Source: Rhodoferax antarcticus ANT.BR (GTDB lineage: Bacteria; Pseudomonadota; Gammaproteobacteria; Burkholderiales; Burkholderiaceae_C). From it: a DNA stretch of 64,000 nucleotides. Each line of letters starts with the position of its first letter. Within the stretch, counting starts at the first letter, position 1. A program made the translations under genes and the position numbers. The stretch is from assembly GCF_001938565.1 (NCBI RefSeq), contig NZ_MSYM01000013.1, forward strand, positions 187,496 through 251,495. Reading direction: 5' to 3'. Positions 52,587 to 62,772 of this stretch are shown here, piece by piece. The notes under the pieces are model-generated. The model was given only the letters and a program-made list of their open reading frames with translations. It ran no database searches and was not told where the DNA came from.

Positions 52587-53750
52587 TCACGTATCCAACA
52601 AAATTCGCAGCATGCGCCGCAGCGGTTCGGCAGCGCCCCACAGCAGTTGGTCACCCACGGTGAAGGCGCCGACGTATTCTGGGCCCATGGCCAGCTTGCG
52701 AATGCGCCCCACCGGAATGGCCATGGTGCCGGTGACGGCCACGGGCGTCAAATCCCGGATGGTGGCTTCACGGGTGTTGGGTACCACCTTGACCCACGGG
52801 TTGTCGGCGGCAATCATGGCCTCGATGTCGGCGCTCGGCACGTCCTTTTTCAGCTTGAAGGTCAGGGCTTGGCTGTGGCAGCGCATGGCCCCCACGCGCA
52901 CACAAAAACCATCCACAGGAATGGCAGCAGAGCCAAAGCCCTCACCCTGGCCGAGAATCTTGTTGGTCTCGGCCATGCCCTTCCATTCTTCCTTGGACTG
53001 CCCCCAACCGGCTTCGTCGTGGTTTTTGCCAATCCCAAGATCTTTGTCAATCCAGGGGATCAGTGAGCCACCCAGCGGTACGCCGAAGTTGGCTGTCTCA
53101 GCGGCGCTCAGGCTGCGCTGCTTGGCGATGATTTGGCGGTCAATGTCAAGGATGGCGCTCTTTGGGTCGTTCAGCAGGGCTTTGACCTCAGCGTTCAGCG
53201 TGCCGTATTGCGTCAACAATTCACGCATGTGTTGCGCGCCGCCGCCGCTGGCCGCTTGGTAGGTTTGCGTGCTCATCCATTCCACCAGGCCCGCCTTGTA
53301 AAGCGCCCCGACGCCCATCAGCATGCAACTCACCGTGCAATTGCCGCCAACCCAGTTTTTTCCGCCCTGGCTAAGTGCGGTCTGAATCACTGGCATATTG
53401 ACCGGGTCGAGAATGATCACTGCCTCTTTTTCCATGCGCAGGGTGGATGCTGCGTCGATCCAGTGGCCAGCCCAGCCGGTTGCGCGCAGCTTGGAAAAAA
53501 CAGCGGTGGTGTAGTCCCCGCCTTGGGCGCTGATGATGATGTCGCAGCGCTTCAGAGTATCTATGTTGAAGGCGTCATGCAGCACGGTCTCGTTTTTGGC
53601 GAATGCTGGAGCCTTGCCGCCCGCGTTGGAGGTGGAAAAGAACATCGGCTCAATCAAGTCAAAGTCACCCTCGGCCTGCATGCGGTCCAGCAAAACCGAG
53701 CCGACCATGCCGCGCCAACCCACCAAACCTACCAAATTGCCAACTTTCAT
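52587..53750 (-). CDS. asd: Aspartate-semialdehyde dehydrogenase
   Basis: The 387-residue protein has an NADP-binding start ([20 protein letters not shown]), the catalytic Cys in [12 protein letters not shown] and [12 protein letters not shown]. It makes aspartate semialdehyde for lysine, threonine, methionine and diaminopimelate. It lies between leuB and fimV on the same strand, as expected. Confidence 0.96.
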   Translation of the reverse strand: MKVGNLVGLVGWRGMVGSVLLDRMQAEGDFDLIEPMFFSTSNAGGKAPAFAKNETVLHDAFNIDTLKRCDIIISAQGGDYTTAVFSKLRATGWAGHWIDAASTLRMEKEAVIILDPVNMPVIQTALSQGGKNWVGGNCTVSCMLMGVGALYKAGLVEWMSTQTYQAASGGGAQHMRELLTQYGTLNAEVKALLNDPKSAILDIDRQIIAKQRSLSAAETANFGVPLGGSLIPWIDKDLGIGKNHDEAGWGQSKEEWKGMAETNKILGQGEGFGSAAIPVDGFCVRVGAMRCHSQALTFKLKKDVPSADIEAMIAADNPWVKVVPNTREATIRDLTPVAVTGTMAIPVGRIRKLAMGPEYVGAFTVGDQLLWGAAEPLRRMLRILLDT

Positions 53751-53816
53751 CTCATGTCCTCTTGCGTTTGTTGAATGCCGTTTGTTGATGCCCGATGTCA
53801 GTCACTAGCCGCCATC

Positions 53817-54887
53817 TCAGCGCATGGCCTTGACCACTGCGTTGCCCATGTCGATGGTTGAAACGCGGGTCGTGCCTTCGCTGTAGATATCGGCTGTGCG
53901 AAGACCTTGCGCCAGCACTTTTTTTACTGCAGCCTCAATGCGCTGGGCGGCTGCTTCCTGGTTCAGACTGAAGCGCAGCATCATCGCTGCACTCAAAATG
54001 GTCGCCAGTGGGTTGGCAATGCCCTGGCCCGCAATGTCAGGCGCGCTGCCGTGGCTGGGTTCGTACAGGCCCTTGTGGGCAGCGTTCAGGCTGGCCGAAG
54101 GCAGCATGCCAATCGAGCCGGTGAGCATGGAAGCTTCGTCCGAGAGGATGTCGCCAAACATGTTGCCGGTGACGATCACATCAAACTTTTTGGGCGCCTT
54201 AACCAGTTGCATGGCGGCGTTGTCCACATACATATGGTCTAGCGCCACGTCCGGATACTGCAGGCCCACTTCGGTGACGATGTCTTTCCAGAACTGAAAG
54301 GTTTCCAGCACATTGGCTTTGTCCACGCTTGTCACGCGTTTGCTGCGCTTGCGTGCCGCCTGAAAGGCAACGTGCGCAATGCGCTCGATTTCCGGGCGGC
54401 TGTAGCGCATGGTGTCAAAGGCCTCTTCGGATCCCGCGTAGTCGCCTTCGGTGGCGATACGCCGCCCCCGTGGCTGACCGAAGTAAATATCACCGGTGAG
54501 CTCGCGGATGATCAGAATGTCAAGCCCAGACACCAGCTCAGGCTTCAGGCTGGAGGCACTAACCAGTTCCGGGTAACAAACCGCCGGACGGAAATTGGCG
54601 AACAGGCCCAGGTTCTTGCGTAGCCCCAAGATGGCTTGTTCGGGGCGCAGGTGGCGGGCTAGCGTGTCGTACTTCCAGTCACCAACCGCGCCGAACAAGA
54701 TGGCATCAGCGTCTTGCGCCAGCTTCAGGGTGGAGGCGGGCAGGGGGTGGCCCAATGCAGCGTAGGCGGCACCACCGACAGGCGCCGTTTCCATCTCGAA
54801 CGGGAGTTGCAGGGCGTGCAGTACTTTGACCGCCTCAGTCACAATTTCCGGACCAATGCCATCGCCCGGCAAGACTGCAATTTTCAT
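53817..54887 (-). CDS. leuB: 3-isopropylmalate dehydrogenase
   Basis: The 356-residue protein has the N-terminal [20 protein letters not shown], the substrate arginines around [14 protein letters not shown] and [10 protein letters not shown], the metal aspartates in the [15 protein letters not shown] stretch and the NAD motif [18 protein letters not shown]. It oxidatively decarboxylates 3-isopropylmalate in leucine synthesis. The gap of about 190 bp to leuD upstream holds one hairpin repeat at the leuD end and no gene. Confidence 0.96.
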   Translation of the reverse strand: MKIAVLPGDGIGPEIVTEAVKVLHALQLPFEMETAPVGGAAYAALGHPLPASTLKLAQDADAILFGAVGDWKYDTLARHLRPEQAILGLRKNLGLFANFRPAVCYPELVSASSLKPELVSGLDILIIRELTGDIYFGQPRGRRIATEGDYAGSEEAFDTMRYSRPEIERIAHVAFQAARKRSKRVTSVDKANVLETFQFWKDIVTEVGLQYPDVALDHMYVDNAAMQLVKAPKKFDVIVTGNMFGDILSDEASMLTGSIGMLPSASLNAAHKGLYEPSHGSAPDIAGQGIANPLATILSAAMMLRFSLNQEAAAQRIEAAVKKVLAQGLRTADIYSEGTTRVSTIDMGNAVVKAMR

Positions 54888-55070
54888 GATGCTTGTGACT
54901 TTCTGAAGAAGATGAAGAGAAGGCTCAACCCGCTAGAACAAGGGTCGCGAGGGAGGGCCGGGTAAAAAAGTTCAGTGGTTTGGATTGGCTCGGAGTGGCT
55001 TGGTTTGGAGCGTTGGAGTCAGCGGTTGCTGACCACCTTGCACACTGCCAATGTTCGGATAAATATAAAA

Positions 55071-55114
55071 ATAATAGCTATCTACGCAAGCATGGTATGG
55101 GCTAACCACGGTTT
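55071..55114 (+). repeat. Diverged CTAG hairpin repeat at the 3' end of leuD
   Basis: AATAGCTATCTACGCAAGC, a spacer and ATGGGCTAACCACGG resemble the consensus weakly. It overlaps the last codons of leuD. Confidence 0.4.
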
Positions 55115-55732
55115 TTGTGCCAAACGTTCAGCCTCAAAGGCTTTGATCTTGTCGGCGTGACGCAGTGTCAAACCGATGTCGTCCAAGCCGTTGAGCAGGC
55201 AGTATTTGCGAAACGACTGCACTTCAAACGGCAATTCTTCGCCGCTTGGCTTGATCACGACCTGCCGTGCCAGATCCACGGTCAGGCTGTAACCCGCAAA
55301 GGCAGCCACTTCGTCAAACAATTGACCGACTTGTGCCTCACTCAAAACAATGGGAAGCAGGCCATTTTTGAAACTGTTGTTGAAAAAGATGTCGGCGTAA
55401 CTCGGCGCGATGATGGCCCGAAAGCCATATTGGTCCAGCGCCCAGGGTGCATGCTCACGTGACGAGCCGCAGCCAAAATTTTTCCGCGCCAGCAAGACCG
55501 AGGCGCCCTGATAGCGCGGCAGGTTCAGCACAAAATCAGGGTTGGGGCGACGGCTGGCGGGGTCTTGGCCCGGAAAACCGGCGTCGAGGTAGCGCCATTC
55601 GTCAAACAGGTTTTGACCAAAACCCGTCTTGCGAATGGATTTAAGGAACTGCTTGGGAATGATGGCGTCGGTGTCGACGTTTTCCCGGTCGATGGGGGCC
55701 ACCAGGCCTTTGAGTAAAGTAAATTTTTGCAT
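55082..55732 (-). CDS. leuD: 3-isopropylmalate dehydratase small subunit
   Basis: The 216-residue protein has the swivel-domain motifs [30 protein letters not shown] and [13 protein letters not shown]. With LeuC it isomerises 2- to 3-isopropylmalate. The last five residues (HTMLA) overlap a diverged repeat. The start codon is embedded in a 10-bp tandem repeat and has no obvious ribosome site. Confidence 0.96.
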   Translation of the reverse strand: MQKFTLLKGLVAPIDRENVDTDAIIPKQFLKSIRKTGFGQNLFDEWRYLDAGFPGQDPASRRPNPDFVLNLPRYQGASVLLARKNFGCGSSREHAPWALDQYGFRAIIAPSYADIFFNNSFKNGLLPIVLSEAQVGQLFDEVAAFAGYSLTVDLARQVVIKPSGEELPFEVQSFRKYCLLNGLDDIGLTLRHADKIKAFEAERLAQKPWLAHTMLA

Positions 55733-55779
55733 GGCTTGTTATCGCTTGTTATGGCTTGTTATGGCTTGTTATGGCTTGG
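55731..55779. repeat. 10-bp tandem repeat spanning the entericidin-leuD junction
   Basis: Five copies of ATGGCTTGTT on the plus strand, the second reading ATCGCTTGTT. On the coding strand each unit reads AACAAGCCAT, so the leuD ATG lies in one terminal unit and the entericidin TAA in the other. Confidence 0.92.
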
Positions 55780-55897
55780 CGGCGCCTTCAATGGCTGAGC
55801 CGGCTTTTTGCAGGTCCTGACCGACACCCTTGACGGTGTTGCAGCCGGCCAAGCTCAGAAAACTGGCAACCAGCACAGATAAAACGAGGGTTCTCAT
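55769..55897 (-). CDS. Entericidin A/B-family small lipoprotein
   Basis: A 42-residue protein: MRTLVLSVLVASFLSLAGCN, a lipoprotein signal with lipobox LAGC, then TVKGVGQDLQKAGSAIEGAA, an amphipathic stretch. Entericidins are small cell-envelope lipoproteins; in E. coli they act as a toxin/antidote pair, but single betaproteobacterial copies have no proven role. It lies between leuC and leuD, its usual place in Burkholderiales. Confidence 0.9.
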   Translation of the reverse strand: MRTLVLSVLVASFLSLAGCNTVKGVGQDLQKAGSAIEGAAKP

Positions 55898-55919
55898 AAA
55901 GCGTTCCTAGTGCAAAGCG

Positions 55920-57380
55920 TTAGACAAATCTTCTAACATCCACAAAATGGCCGTGCACAGCGGCTGCCGCAGCCATGGCCGGGCTGACCAGGTGCGTGCG
56001 CCCACCGGCACCTTGACGGCCTTCAAAATTGCGGTTGCTGGTGGAGGCGCAGCGTTCACCAGGCTCCAGCCGGTCAGCATTCATCGCGAGGCACATTGAG
56101 CATCCAGGCTCGCGCCATTCAAAACCTGCTGCCTTGAAAATCTCGTGCAGGCCCTCACGCTCAGCTTGCTCTTTGACCAGGCCGGAGCCAGGCACCACCA
56201 TGGCAAGACGGATGTTGGGGGCCACCTTGCGCCCCAGGGTTTTCACCACGGCAGCCGCCTCACGCATATCTTCAATGCGGCTGTTGGTACAGGAGCCGAT
56301 GAACACCTTGTCGACATACAGGTCGTCAATGGCCTTGCCAGGTTCCAGACCCATATAGGCCAGGGCGCGTTCGATGGCACCCCGCTTGTTGGCGTCTTTT
56401 TCCTTGTCGGGATCGGGCACGCGGTCATTCACGCCAAGCACCATTTCGGGCGAGGTGCCCCAGGTCACTTGCGGCACCAAGGCAGCGGCATCAAGCTTCA
56501 CAACCGCATCAAAATGTGCCCCGACGTCGGAGTGAAGTGTTTGCCAATAGGCCACCGCCTGATCCCACTCCACCGCAGCGGCGGTGTCGTTAGCGGCGTT
56601 GGAACCAGGCGCCAGAGGCCGTCCTTTGATGTATTGGATGGTTTTGTCATCCACTGCCACCAAACCTGCGCGGGCGCCAGCTTCAATGGCCATGTTGCAC
56701 ACGGTCATGCGGCCTTCCATGCTTAGCGCGCGGATGGCAGCACCGCCAAACTCAATGGTGTAACCAGTACCGCCCGCCGTGCCGATTTTGCCGATGATCG
56801 CCAGCACAATATCTTTGCCGCCACAGCCGCGCGGCAGCACGCCATCCACCTGCACCAGCATGTTTTTGGCCTTCTTTGCCAGCAGGGTTTGCGTGGCCAT
56901 GACGTGTTCCACTTCACTGGTGCCAATGCCGTGGGCCAGCGCACCAAATGCGCCGTGAGTGGAAGTGTGCGAGTCACCGCACACCACCGTCATGCCCGGC
57001 AGGGTGGCGCCACTTTCGGGGCCAATCACGTGAACGATGCCTTGGCGACGTGTCAAAAAGGGAAAGTAGGCAGCCGCACCATATTCCTTGATGTTGGCGT
57101 CCAGCGTCATGACTTGCTCTTTGCTGGTAGGGTCGGTGATGCCGTCGTAGCCGCGCTCCCAGCCTTGGGTGGGCGTGTTGTGGTCGGCTGTGGCAACGAT
57201 CGAGCTGACCCGCCACAGCGGGCGATGGGCCTGCCGCAGCCCTTCAAAAGCCTGCGGGCTGGTGACCTCATGCACCAGATGCCGATCAATGTACAGCAGC
57301 GTCGTACCATCTTCTTCAGAATGAACGACATGCTCGTCCCAAAGTTTGTCATACAGGGTGCGGGCGTGTTTTGTTTCCAT
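55920..57380 (-). CDS. leuC: 3-isopropylmalate dehydratase large subunit
   Basis: The protein is about 486 residues in length. It has the aconitase-type fold with cluster cysteines in [13 protein letters not shown] and CSMCLAMN, and [15 protein letters not shown]. It carries the [4Fe-4S] cluster of the LeuCD isomerase. The ATG at 57380 ([16 protein letters not shown]) is chosen over a TTG eight codons upstream. It is the first gene of the leu run. Confidence 0.96.
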   Translation of the reverse strand: METKHARTLYDKLWDEHVVHSEEDGTTLLYIDRHLVHEVTSPQAFEGLRQAHRPLWRVSSIVATADHNTPTQGWERGYDGITDPTSKEQVMTLDANIKEYGAAAYFPFLTRRQGIVHVIGPESGATLPGMTVVCGDSHTSTHGAFGALAHGIGTSEVEHVMATQTLLAKKAKNMLVQVDGVLPRGCGGKDIVLAIIGKIGTAGGTGYTIEFGGAAIRALSMEGRMTVCNMAIEAGARAGLVAVDDKTIQYIKGRPLAPGSNAANDTAAAVEWDQAVAYWQTLHSDVGAHFDAVVKLDAAALVPQVTWGTSPEMVLGVNDRVPDPDKEKDANKRGAIERALAYMGLEPGKAIDDLYVDKVFIGSCTNSRIEDMREAAAVVKTLGRKVAPNIRLAMVVPGSGLVKEQAEREGLHEIFKAAGFEWREPGCSMCLAMNADRLEPGERCASTSNRNFEGRQGAGGRTHLVSPAMAAAAAVHGHFVDVRRFV

Positions 57381-57446
57381 GCGTGCGGTGGTGTTGGTGT
57401 GCAATCACTTGATTTTAATCGGCCCAGGGCAATGGGCGTTCCCCAT

Positions 57447-57479
57447 AAAAAAGCCCGCCGATGTTTGCAATCGGCGGGC
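57447..57479 (-). terminator. Rho-independent terminator of gltA
   Basis: GCCCGCCGAT and ATCGGCGGGC (57453-57462, 57470-57479) form a perfect 10-bp stem with a 7-nt loop. On the minus strand it is followed by a run of six T (57447-57452). It ends the sdh-gltA transcript before leuC. Confidence 0.93.
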
Positions 57480-57496
57480 TCGGTATGAGGCAGACT

Positions 57497-58807
57497 TTAG
57501 CGCTGACCGACGGGTTTGACGTCGCGAGGGGTGTAGCCTACAAACAGCTGACGCGGACGTCCGATCTTGTACTCGGGATCGCTGATCATCTCATTGAGTT
57601 GCGCTATCCAGCCGACGGTGCGGGCCAGGGCGAAGACACCGGTAAACAAGTTGACCGGAATGCCGATGGCGCGCTGCACGATACCGGAATAGAAGTCCAC
57701 GTTCGGATACAGCTTGCGCGACACAAAGTACTCGTCCTCCAGGGCGATTTTTTCCAGCTTTTTGGCCAGCTTGAACAGAGGATCATTTTCCAGACCGAGT
57801 TCCGCCAACACCTCGTTGCAAGTTTCTTGCATCAGCGTGGCGCGTGGGTCGTAGTTCTTGTACACGCGGTGGCCAAAGCCCATGAGCTTGACGCCGGAGT
57901 TTTTGTCCTTGACCTGCTCCATGAACTGGCCCACCTTGGCCACGCCACCCTGGCGCTGGATGTCTTCCAGCATGTTCAGGCAAGCTTCATTTGCGCCACC
58001 ATGAGCAGGACCCCACAGGCAGGCGACGCCTGCGGCGATGGCCGCAAACGGATTGGTGCCGGATGAGCCGCACAGGCGTACCGTCGAGGTTGAGGCATTT
58101 TGCTCATGGTCGGCGTGCAGGATGAAGATGCGGTCGACGGCACGTTCGAGCACCGGATTGACCTTGTAGTCTTCACAAGGTGTGCCAAACATCATGCGCA
58201 GGAAGTTGCCGGCGTAGCTGAGATCGTTTCTGGGGTACATGTAGGGCTCACCCTTGCCGTACTTGTAGGCCATGGCCACCAAAGTGGGCATCTTGGCGAT
58301 CAGGCGGATGGCGGCAATCTCACGGTGCTGAGGGTTGTTGATATCGGTGCTGTCATGGTAGAAAGCCGACATGGCGCCCACCAGACCGGTCAGTACGGCC
58401 ATAGGGTGAGCATCACGGCGGAAGCCGCGCAGGAAGAACTGCATTTGCTCGTTGACCATCGTGTGTTTGAGCACCAGTTTGTGGAAGTCCGAGCGCTGGG
58501 GGGCATTGGGAAGCTCACCCTTGAGCAACAAGTAACAGGTGTCAAGATAATCGCAGTGGGTAGCCAATTGCTCAATCGGGTAGCCACGATAGAGCAACTC
58601 GCCCTTGTCGCCGTCAATGTAGGTGATGGCTGACTGGCAGGCTGCCGTCGACAAAAAACCGGGGTCATAGGTAAACATACCGGTTTGCGCGTAAAGCTTG
58701 CGGATGTCGACGACATCTGGACCGACGCTGCCGTGATACACAGGCAGTTCAACGCTGGGGCTGCCGTTGGAAAACGACAGGGTGGCTTTGTTTTCAGCTA
58801 GCTTCAT
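57497..58807 (-). CDS. gltA: Citrate synthase
   Basis: The 436-residue type II enzyme has the catalytic His in [26 protein letters not shown] and the Asp/His region [15 protein letters not shown]. The N-terminal β-rich domain ([17 protein letters not shown]) is typical of the NADH-regulated hexameric form. It condenses acetyl-CoA with oxaloacetate. The start overlaps sdhE by 14 nt; a terminator follows. Confidence 0.96.
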   Translation of the reverse strand: MKLAENKATLSFSNGSPSVELPVYHGSVGPDVVDIRKLYAQTGMFTYDPGFLSTAACQSAITYIDGDKGELLYRGYPIEQLATHCDYLDTCYLLLKGELPNAPQRSDFHKLVLKHTMVNEQMQFFLRGFRRDAHPMAVLTGLVGAMSAFYHDSTDINNPQHREIAAIRLIAKMPTLVAMAYKYGKGEPYMYPRNDLSYAGNFLRMMFGTPCEDYKVNPVLERAVDRIFILHADHEQNASTSTVRLCGSSGTNPFAAIAAGVACLWGPAHGGANEACLNMLEDIQRQGGVAKVGQFMEQVKDKNSGVKLMGFGHRVYKNYDPRATLMQETCNEVLAELGLENDPLFKLAKKLEKIALEDEYFVSRKLYPNVDFYSGIVQRAIGIPVNLFTGVFALARTVGWIAQLNEMISDPEYKIGRPRQLFVGYTPRDVKPVGQR

Positions 58808-59114
58808 TTTGGCCTTTCGGGTTTGCTCTCAACATGTTCAACACTTCGGATACATCTTCGCGATCCAGATCTGGCTGAACCTGGGCCATCGTTTTGCGCC
58901 CCAAATGCAAATCGAGCAGATCGTTATCACTCAGCTCCATTAGAGCCATCAGACCTTGCGCTTGCTTGACAGTTATCAAGGTTTCGAAGCGTTTGAAAAA
59001 TCGCTCAATAAAAATATCATTTTCGAGCAAGCCCCGGCGACTGCGCCACTTGAGCTTGCTCAGCGTTCTTTCATCAATCAGATCGTTTGGCGAGGTTGCT
59101 GCCAGGTGCTGCAT
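58794..59114 (-). CDS. sdhE: Succinate dehydrogenase FAD assembly factor
   Basis: The 106-residue protein has the SdhE signature [20 protein letters not shown], with the RGxxE motif needed for flavinylation of SdhA. It lies between sdhB and gltA, overlapping the latter, in the usual order. Confidence 0.93.
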   Translation of the reverse strand: MQHLAATSPNDLIDERTLSKLKWRSRRGLLENDIFIERFFKRFETLITVKQAQGLMALMELSDNDLLDLHLGRKTMAQVQPDLDREDVSEVLNMLRANPKGQNEAS

Positions 59115-59126
59115 GGTTCGTTCAGG

Positions 59127-59831
59127 TCAGATGGCGCGTCGCACCATCAGTTCTTTGATTTTGCCGATGGCCGCGGTGGGGTTGAGGCTCTTGGGGCAGA
59201 CGTCAACGCAGTTCATGATGGTGGTGCAGCGGAACAGGCGGTAGGGGTCTTCCAGGTTGTCCAGTCGCTCGCTGGTCCCTTCGTCGCGGCTGTCGGCGAT
59301 GAAACGGTAGGCTTGAAGCAAGCCTGCCGGGCCCACAAACTTGTCCGGGTTCCACCAGAAAACCGGGCAGGCGGTGGAGCAACAGGCGCACAAAATACAC
59401 TCGTACAGGCCGTTCAGTTCCTCGCGTTCTTCGGGGCTTTGCAGGCGCTCTTTTTCTGGGGGACGGGTTTCGTTGATCAGGTAGGGTTTGATCGAGTGGT
59501 ACTGCTGGAAGAACAACGTCATGTCAACGATCAGGTCGCGAATCACCGGCAGGCCTGGCAGCGGCTTGAGGGTGATCGTATCGGGCAGGGTCCGCAGATT
59601 GATCAGACAGGCCAGCCCGTTCTTACCGTTGATGTTCATCGCGTCAGAACCGCAAATGCCCTCGCGGCAGGAGCGGCGGTAAGACAAGGTCGGGTCTACT
59701 TGTTTCAACTTGACCAGTGCATCCAAAAGCATGCGTTCGCTGCCGTCGAGCTCCATCTCGATGGTCTGCATGTAAGGCTTGGCGTCGGTGTCCGGGTTGT
59801 AGCGGTAGATATTGAAAGTGCGTTTTGCCAT
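59127..59831 (-). CDS. sdhB: Succinate dehydrogenase iron-sulfur subunit
   Basis: The 234-residue protein has cysteine clusters for [2Fe-2S] (SCREGICGSDAM), [4Fe-4S] (CILCACCSTACP) and [3Fe-4S] (CTTIMNCVDVCPKSLNP). It passes electrons from SdhA to ubiquinone. Length is normal. Confidence 0.96.
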   Translation of the reverse strand: MAKRTFNIYRYNPDTDAKPYMQTIEMELDGSERMLLDALVKLKQVDPTLSYRRSCREGICGSDAMNINGKNGLACLINLRTLPDTITLKPLPGLPVIRDLIVDMTLFFQQYHSIKPYLINETRPPEKERLQSPEEREELNGLYECILCACCSTACPVFWWNPDKFVGPAGLLQAYRFIADSRDEGTSERLDNLEDPYRLFRCTTIMNCVDVCPKSLNPTAAIGKIKELMVRRAI

Positions 59832-59854
59832 GATGTGCTTTACTTCGGTAGGGG

Positions 59855-61660
59855 TCAGAACGTACGGACTTTTGGGGGCACGGACGCCACCGTGAGTGGC
59901 TTCAGGTTCACCGGTTTGTAGCTCAGACTGTTGGTGTCACGATCCCATAAGGTGTGCTTCATCCAGTTGACATCATCGCGGCCGAGGGGGCAGGTAGCGT
60001 CATCGGCCGGACGGTCGTAGTCCAGCACGGTATGGGCGCCACGGCACTCTTTGCGAGCCGCAGCGGAAACCATGGTGGCTTGTGCCGCTTCAATCATGTT
60101 GTCAACTTCCAGCGCTTCGATACGCGCGGTGTTGAAAATCTTGGACTTGTCTGCCAAAACGATGTCATTAACCCGCTCGCGCATGTCAGCGATCTTGACC
60201 ACCCCGTCGTCCATACTGGCCTGGGTACGGAACACACTAGCGTGGGTTTGCATGATGTTGCGGATGTCGTCGGCCACATCTTGAGCGTATTCGCCGGATT
60301 GGGTGTTGTCGAGGCGGTTCAGGCGCTCCAAAGAGATATCAGCACCATTTTCCGGCAGCGGCTTGTGGGTGTCGTTCTCATTGTTGAACTGGACAATGTG
60401 TTTGCCAGCCGCACGTCCGAACACCACGATATCGAGCAGTGAGTTTGTACCCAGGCGGTTAGCCCCGTGGACACTCACGCAAGCACATTCACCCACCGCG
60501 TACAAGCCTTTGACAACCGATGTTGGGTTACCTTCCTTGGGCACCACCACCTGGCCATGGATATTGGTCGGTATACCGCCCATTTGGTAGTGGATGGTGG
60601 GCACGACAGGAATCGACTCCTTGGTAATGTCGACATTGGCGAAGTTGTGGCCAATCTCGAACACGCTTGGCAGGCGCTTGGCAATGGTCTCGGCACCCAG
60701 GTGGGTCATATCGAGGTTGATGTAACTCTTGTTGGGGCCACAGCCCCGACCTTCCTTGATTTCCTGGTCCATGCAGCGCGAAACGAAGTCACGAGGCGCC
60801 AGGTCTTTCAAGGTTGGGGCGTAGCGTTCCATAAAACGCTCACCGTTGCTGTTGCGCAGAATAGCGCCTTCGCCGCGGCAGCCCTCTGTCAGTAGCACAC
60901 CCGCACCGGCCACGCCGGTTGGGTGGAACTGCCAGAACTCCATGTCTTGCAGGGGGATGCCAGCGCGCGCTGCGATGCCCAGGCCGTCGCCAGTATTGAT
61001 GAATGCATTCGTCGATGCAGCAAAGATGCGACCCGCGCCACCGGTGGCCAGCAGCACGGTTTTGGCGCGTAGCACGTGAATCTCACCGGTTTCCATCTCC
61101 AGCGCCGTGACACCCACCACGTCACCTTCGGCATCACGAATCAAGTCCAGAGCCATCCACTCGACGAAGAAATTGGTGTGTGCCTTCACATTTTGCTGAT
61201 AGAGCGTGTGCAGCATGGCATGACCGGTGCGGTCGGCGGCAGCGCAAGCGCGTTGCACGGGCTTTTCGCCGTAATTGGCCGTGTGACCGCCAAACGGGCG
61301 TTGGTAGATGGTGCCATCTGCATTACGGTCAAAGGGCATACCAAAGTGTTCTAACTCATAGACCACCTGAGCGGCTTCACGACACATAAATTCAATGGCG
61401 TCTTGATCGCCCAGCCAGTCCGAGCCTTTGATAGTGTCGTAAAAATGGTAGTGCCAGTTGTCGTCGGCCATGTTGCCCAGGCTGGCGCCAATGCCGCCTT
61501 GCGCAGCCACAGTGTGTGATCTTGTCGGAAAAACCTTGGTCAACACCGCCACGTTCAGGCCGGCATTGGACAAGCGCAGGGATGCGCTCATGCCGGAGCC
61601 GCCGGCCCCGACGATGACAACGTCAAATTTGCGCGTGGTGAGTTTGGAGGTAGCAGTCAT
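59855..61660 (-). CDS. sdhA: Succinate dehydrogenase flavoprotein subunit
   Basis: The 601-residue protein has the FAD dinucleotide motif VVIVGAGGSGMSASLRL, the covalent-FAD His in TRSHTVAAQGG, and the active site HPTGVAGAGVLLTEGCRGEG. YHMGGIPTN-type sequence is present as YQMGGIPTN. It oxidises succinate to fumarate at the inner membrane. Confidence 0.97.
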   Translation of the reverse strand: MTATSKLTTRKFDVVIVGAGGSGMSASLRLSNAGLNVAVLTKVFPTRSHTVAAQGGIGASLGNMADDNWHYHFYDTIKGSDWLGDQDAIEFMCREAAQVVYELEHFGMPFDRNADGTIYQRPFGGHTANYGEKPVQRACAAADRTGHAMLHTLYQQNVKAHTNFFVEWMALDLIRDAEGDVVGVTALEMETGEIHVLRAKTVLLATGGAGRIFAASTNAFINTGDGLGIAARAGIPLQDMEFWQFHPTGVAGAGVLLTEGCRGEGAILRNSNGERFMERYAPTLKDLAPRDFVSRCMDQEIKEGRGCGPNKSYINLDMTHLGAETIAKRLPSVFEIGHNFANVDITKESIPVVPTIHYQMGGIPTNIHGQVVVPKEGNPTSVVKGLYAVGECACVSVHGANRLGTNSLLDIVVFGRAAGKHIVQFNNENDTHKPLPENGADISLERLNRLDNTQSGEYAQDVADDIRNIMQTHASVFRTQASMDDGVVKIADMRERVNDIVLADKSKIFNTARIEALEVDNMIEAAQATMVSAAARKECRGAHTVLDYDRPADDATCPLGRDDVNWMKHTLWDRDTNSLSYKPVNLKPLTVASVPPKVRTF

Positions 61661-61747
61661 GATGAATCTTGTGTTTTATTGATGGATAGCGCCGTGCCTG
61701 GCCCTTTGCAGCCAGTAAGGCTGAGGCCTGCTGAGCGGTCAAAAAGC

Positions 61748-62113
61748 TTACAGGCGCCACAGAACCTGGATCGCCCAGCCGGTGCAGCCAGCGAGCCAGA
61801 CAATGGCAAACACGTGCATCACAAACCGGAACGCGTAGGGTTTGACGTAATCCATGAAGATGTTTCGCATACCCACCCACACATGGTAGAACAGGGACAG
61901 CAAGACGACAAAGGTCAGTGTCTTCATCCACTGGGCGGCAAAAATACCTGCCCAGAGTTCGTAGCTGATCGGGCCCTTGCTGAAGATCACCTGCGCCAAA
62001 ACCAGAATGGTGAATGCTGCAAGCAGCACAGCGGTCACACGTTGTGACAGCCAGTCGCGCATACCGTAATGCGCGCCCACCACTGTGCGATGAGAACCGT
62101 AGTTAACAGACAT
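61748..62113 (-). CDS. sdhD: Succinate dehydrogenase membrane anchor subunit
   Basis: The 121-residue protein has three hydrophobic helices and SHRTVVGAHYGMRDWLSQRVT at the N terminus. The heme-ligand His is probably in LFYHVWVGMRNIFMDYV. It lies between sdhC and sdhA. Confidence 0.93.
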   Translation of the reverse strand: MSVNYGSHRTVVGAHYGMRDWLSQRVTAVLLAAFTILVLAQVIFSKGPISYELWAGIFAAQWMKTLTFVVLLSLFYHVWVGMRNIFMDYVKPYAFRFVMHVFAIVWLAGCTGWAIQVLWRL

Positions 62114-62127
62114 GTATTGCTCCTGAA

Positions 62128-62571
62128 TTAATAAAGACCAAACAGCTTGGCACCGAGTACCACCGTCAGGCTGAGCGTCAGAGCGATGACCAGAGCCGCT
62201 GTCTGGCGGCCAATATCTTTTGTCACGTGGTGATGATGGGTATCAAACCAGAGGTGGCGTATACCGGCGATGAAATGATGCAGGATGGCCCAGATCAAGC
62301 CCAGTACGACCAACTTCCACAAAAATCCAGGGATGCCAAGCATGCCAATATTGAATGCGGCTTTGAAGCGGGCAAAAGAAATTTCGGACGAAATGGAGGT
62401 GTCAAACATCCAGATCACAAACGGCAGCAGGAAAAACATGATGGCGCCGCTGACCCGGTGCATGCCTGACGCGAGCGAAGCCAGCGGCCAGCGATAACTG
62501 ATCAGACTGGCACTGTCGATATTGCGGAATTCAGGACGTTTTTTTGACGTGCTCGTCACGGTTTCAGACAT
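62128..62571 (-). CDS. sdhC: Succinate dehydrogenase cytochrome b556 subunit
   Basis: The 147-residue protein has three helices and the SdhC signatures RPEFRNIDSASLISYRWPLA and HRVSGAIMFFLLP, and the heme His region LHHFIAGIRHLWFD. It opens the sdhCDAB-sdhE-gltA run. About 200 bp separate it from the gntR gene upstream; a TATGAT box lies there, with a weak -35. Confidence 0.94.
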   Translation of the reverse strand: MSETVTSTSKKRPEFRNIDSASLISYRWPLASLASGMHRVSGAIMFFLLPFVIWMFDTSISSEISFARFKAAFNIGMLGIPGFLWKLVVLGLIWAILHHFIAGIRHLWFDTHHHHVTKDIGRQTAALVIALTLSLTVVLGAKLFGLY

Positions 62572-62772
62572 AACTTACTTTCTTGTTTTGGGTGACTGCG
62601 CAGCAACCAGCCTGTTGCCAGCCATCGAAAATTTTATTGCAATGCAGCATCATACGCCGCAGCTGAGGGGATTGAAGGGTGCTCAACCTACCCGAAGCCA
62701 TTGGCAAAGCGCACCCCACGAGTGGGCATTTTCAGTCTGACACACGCATTACACGAGGCGTCTGGTTGGGGT

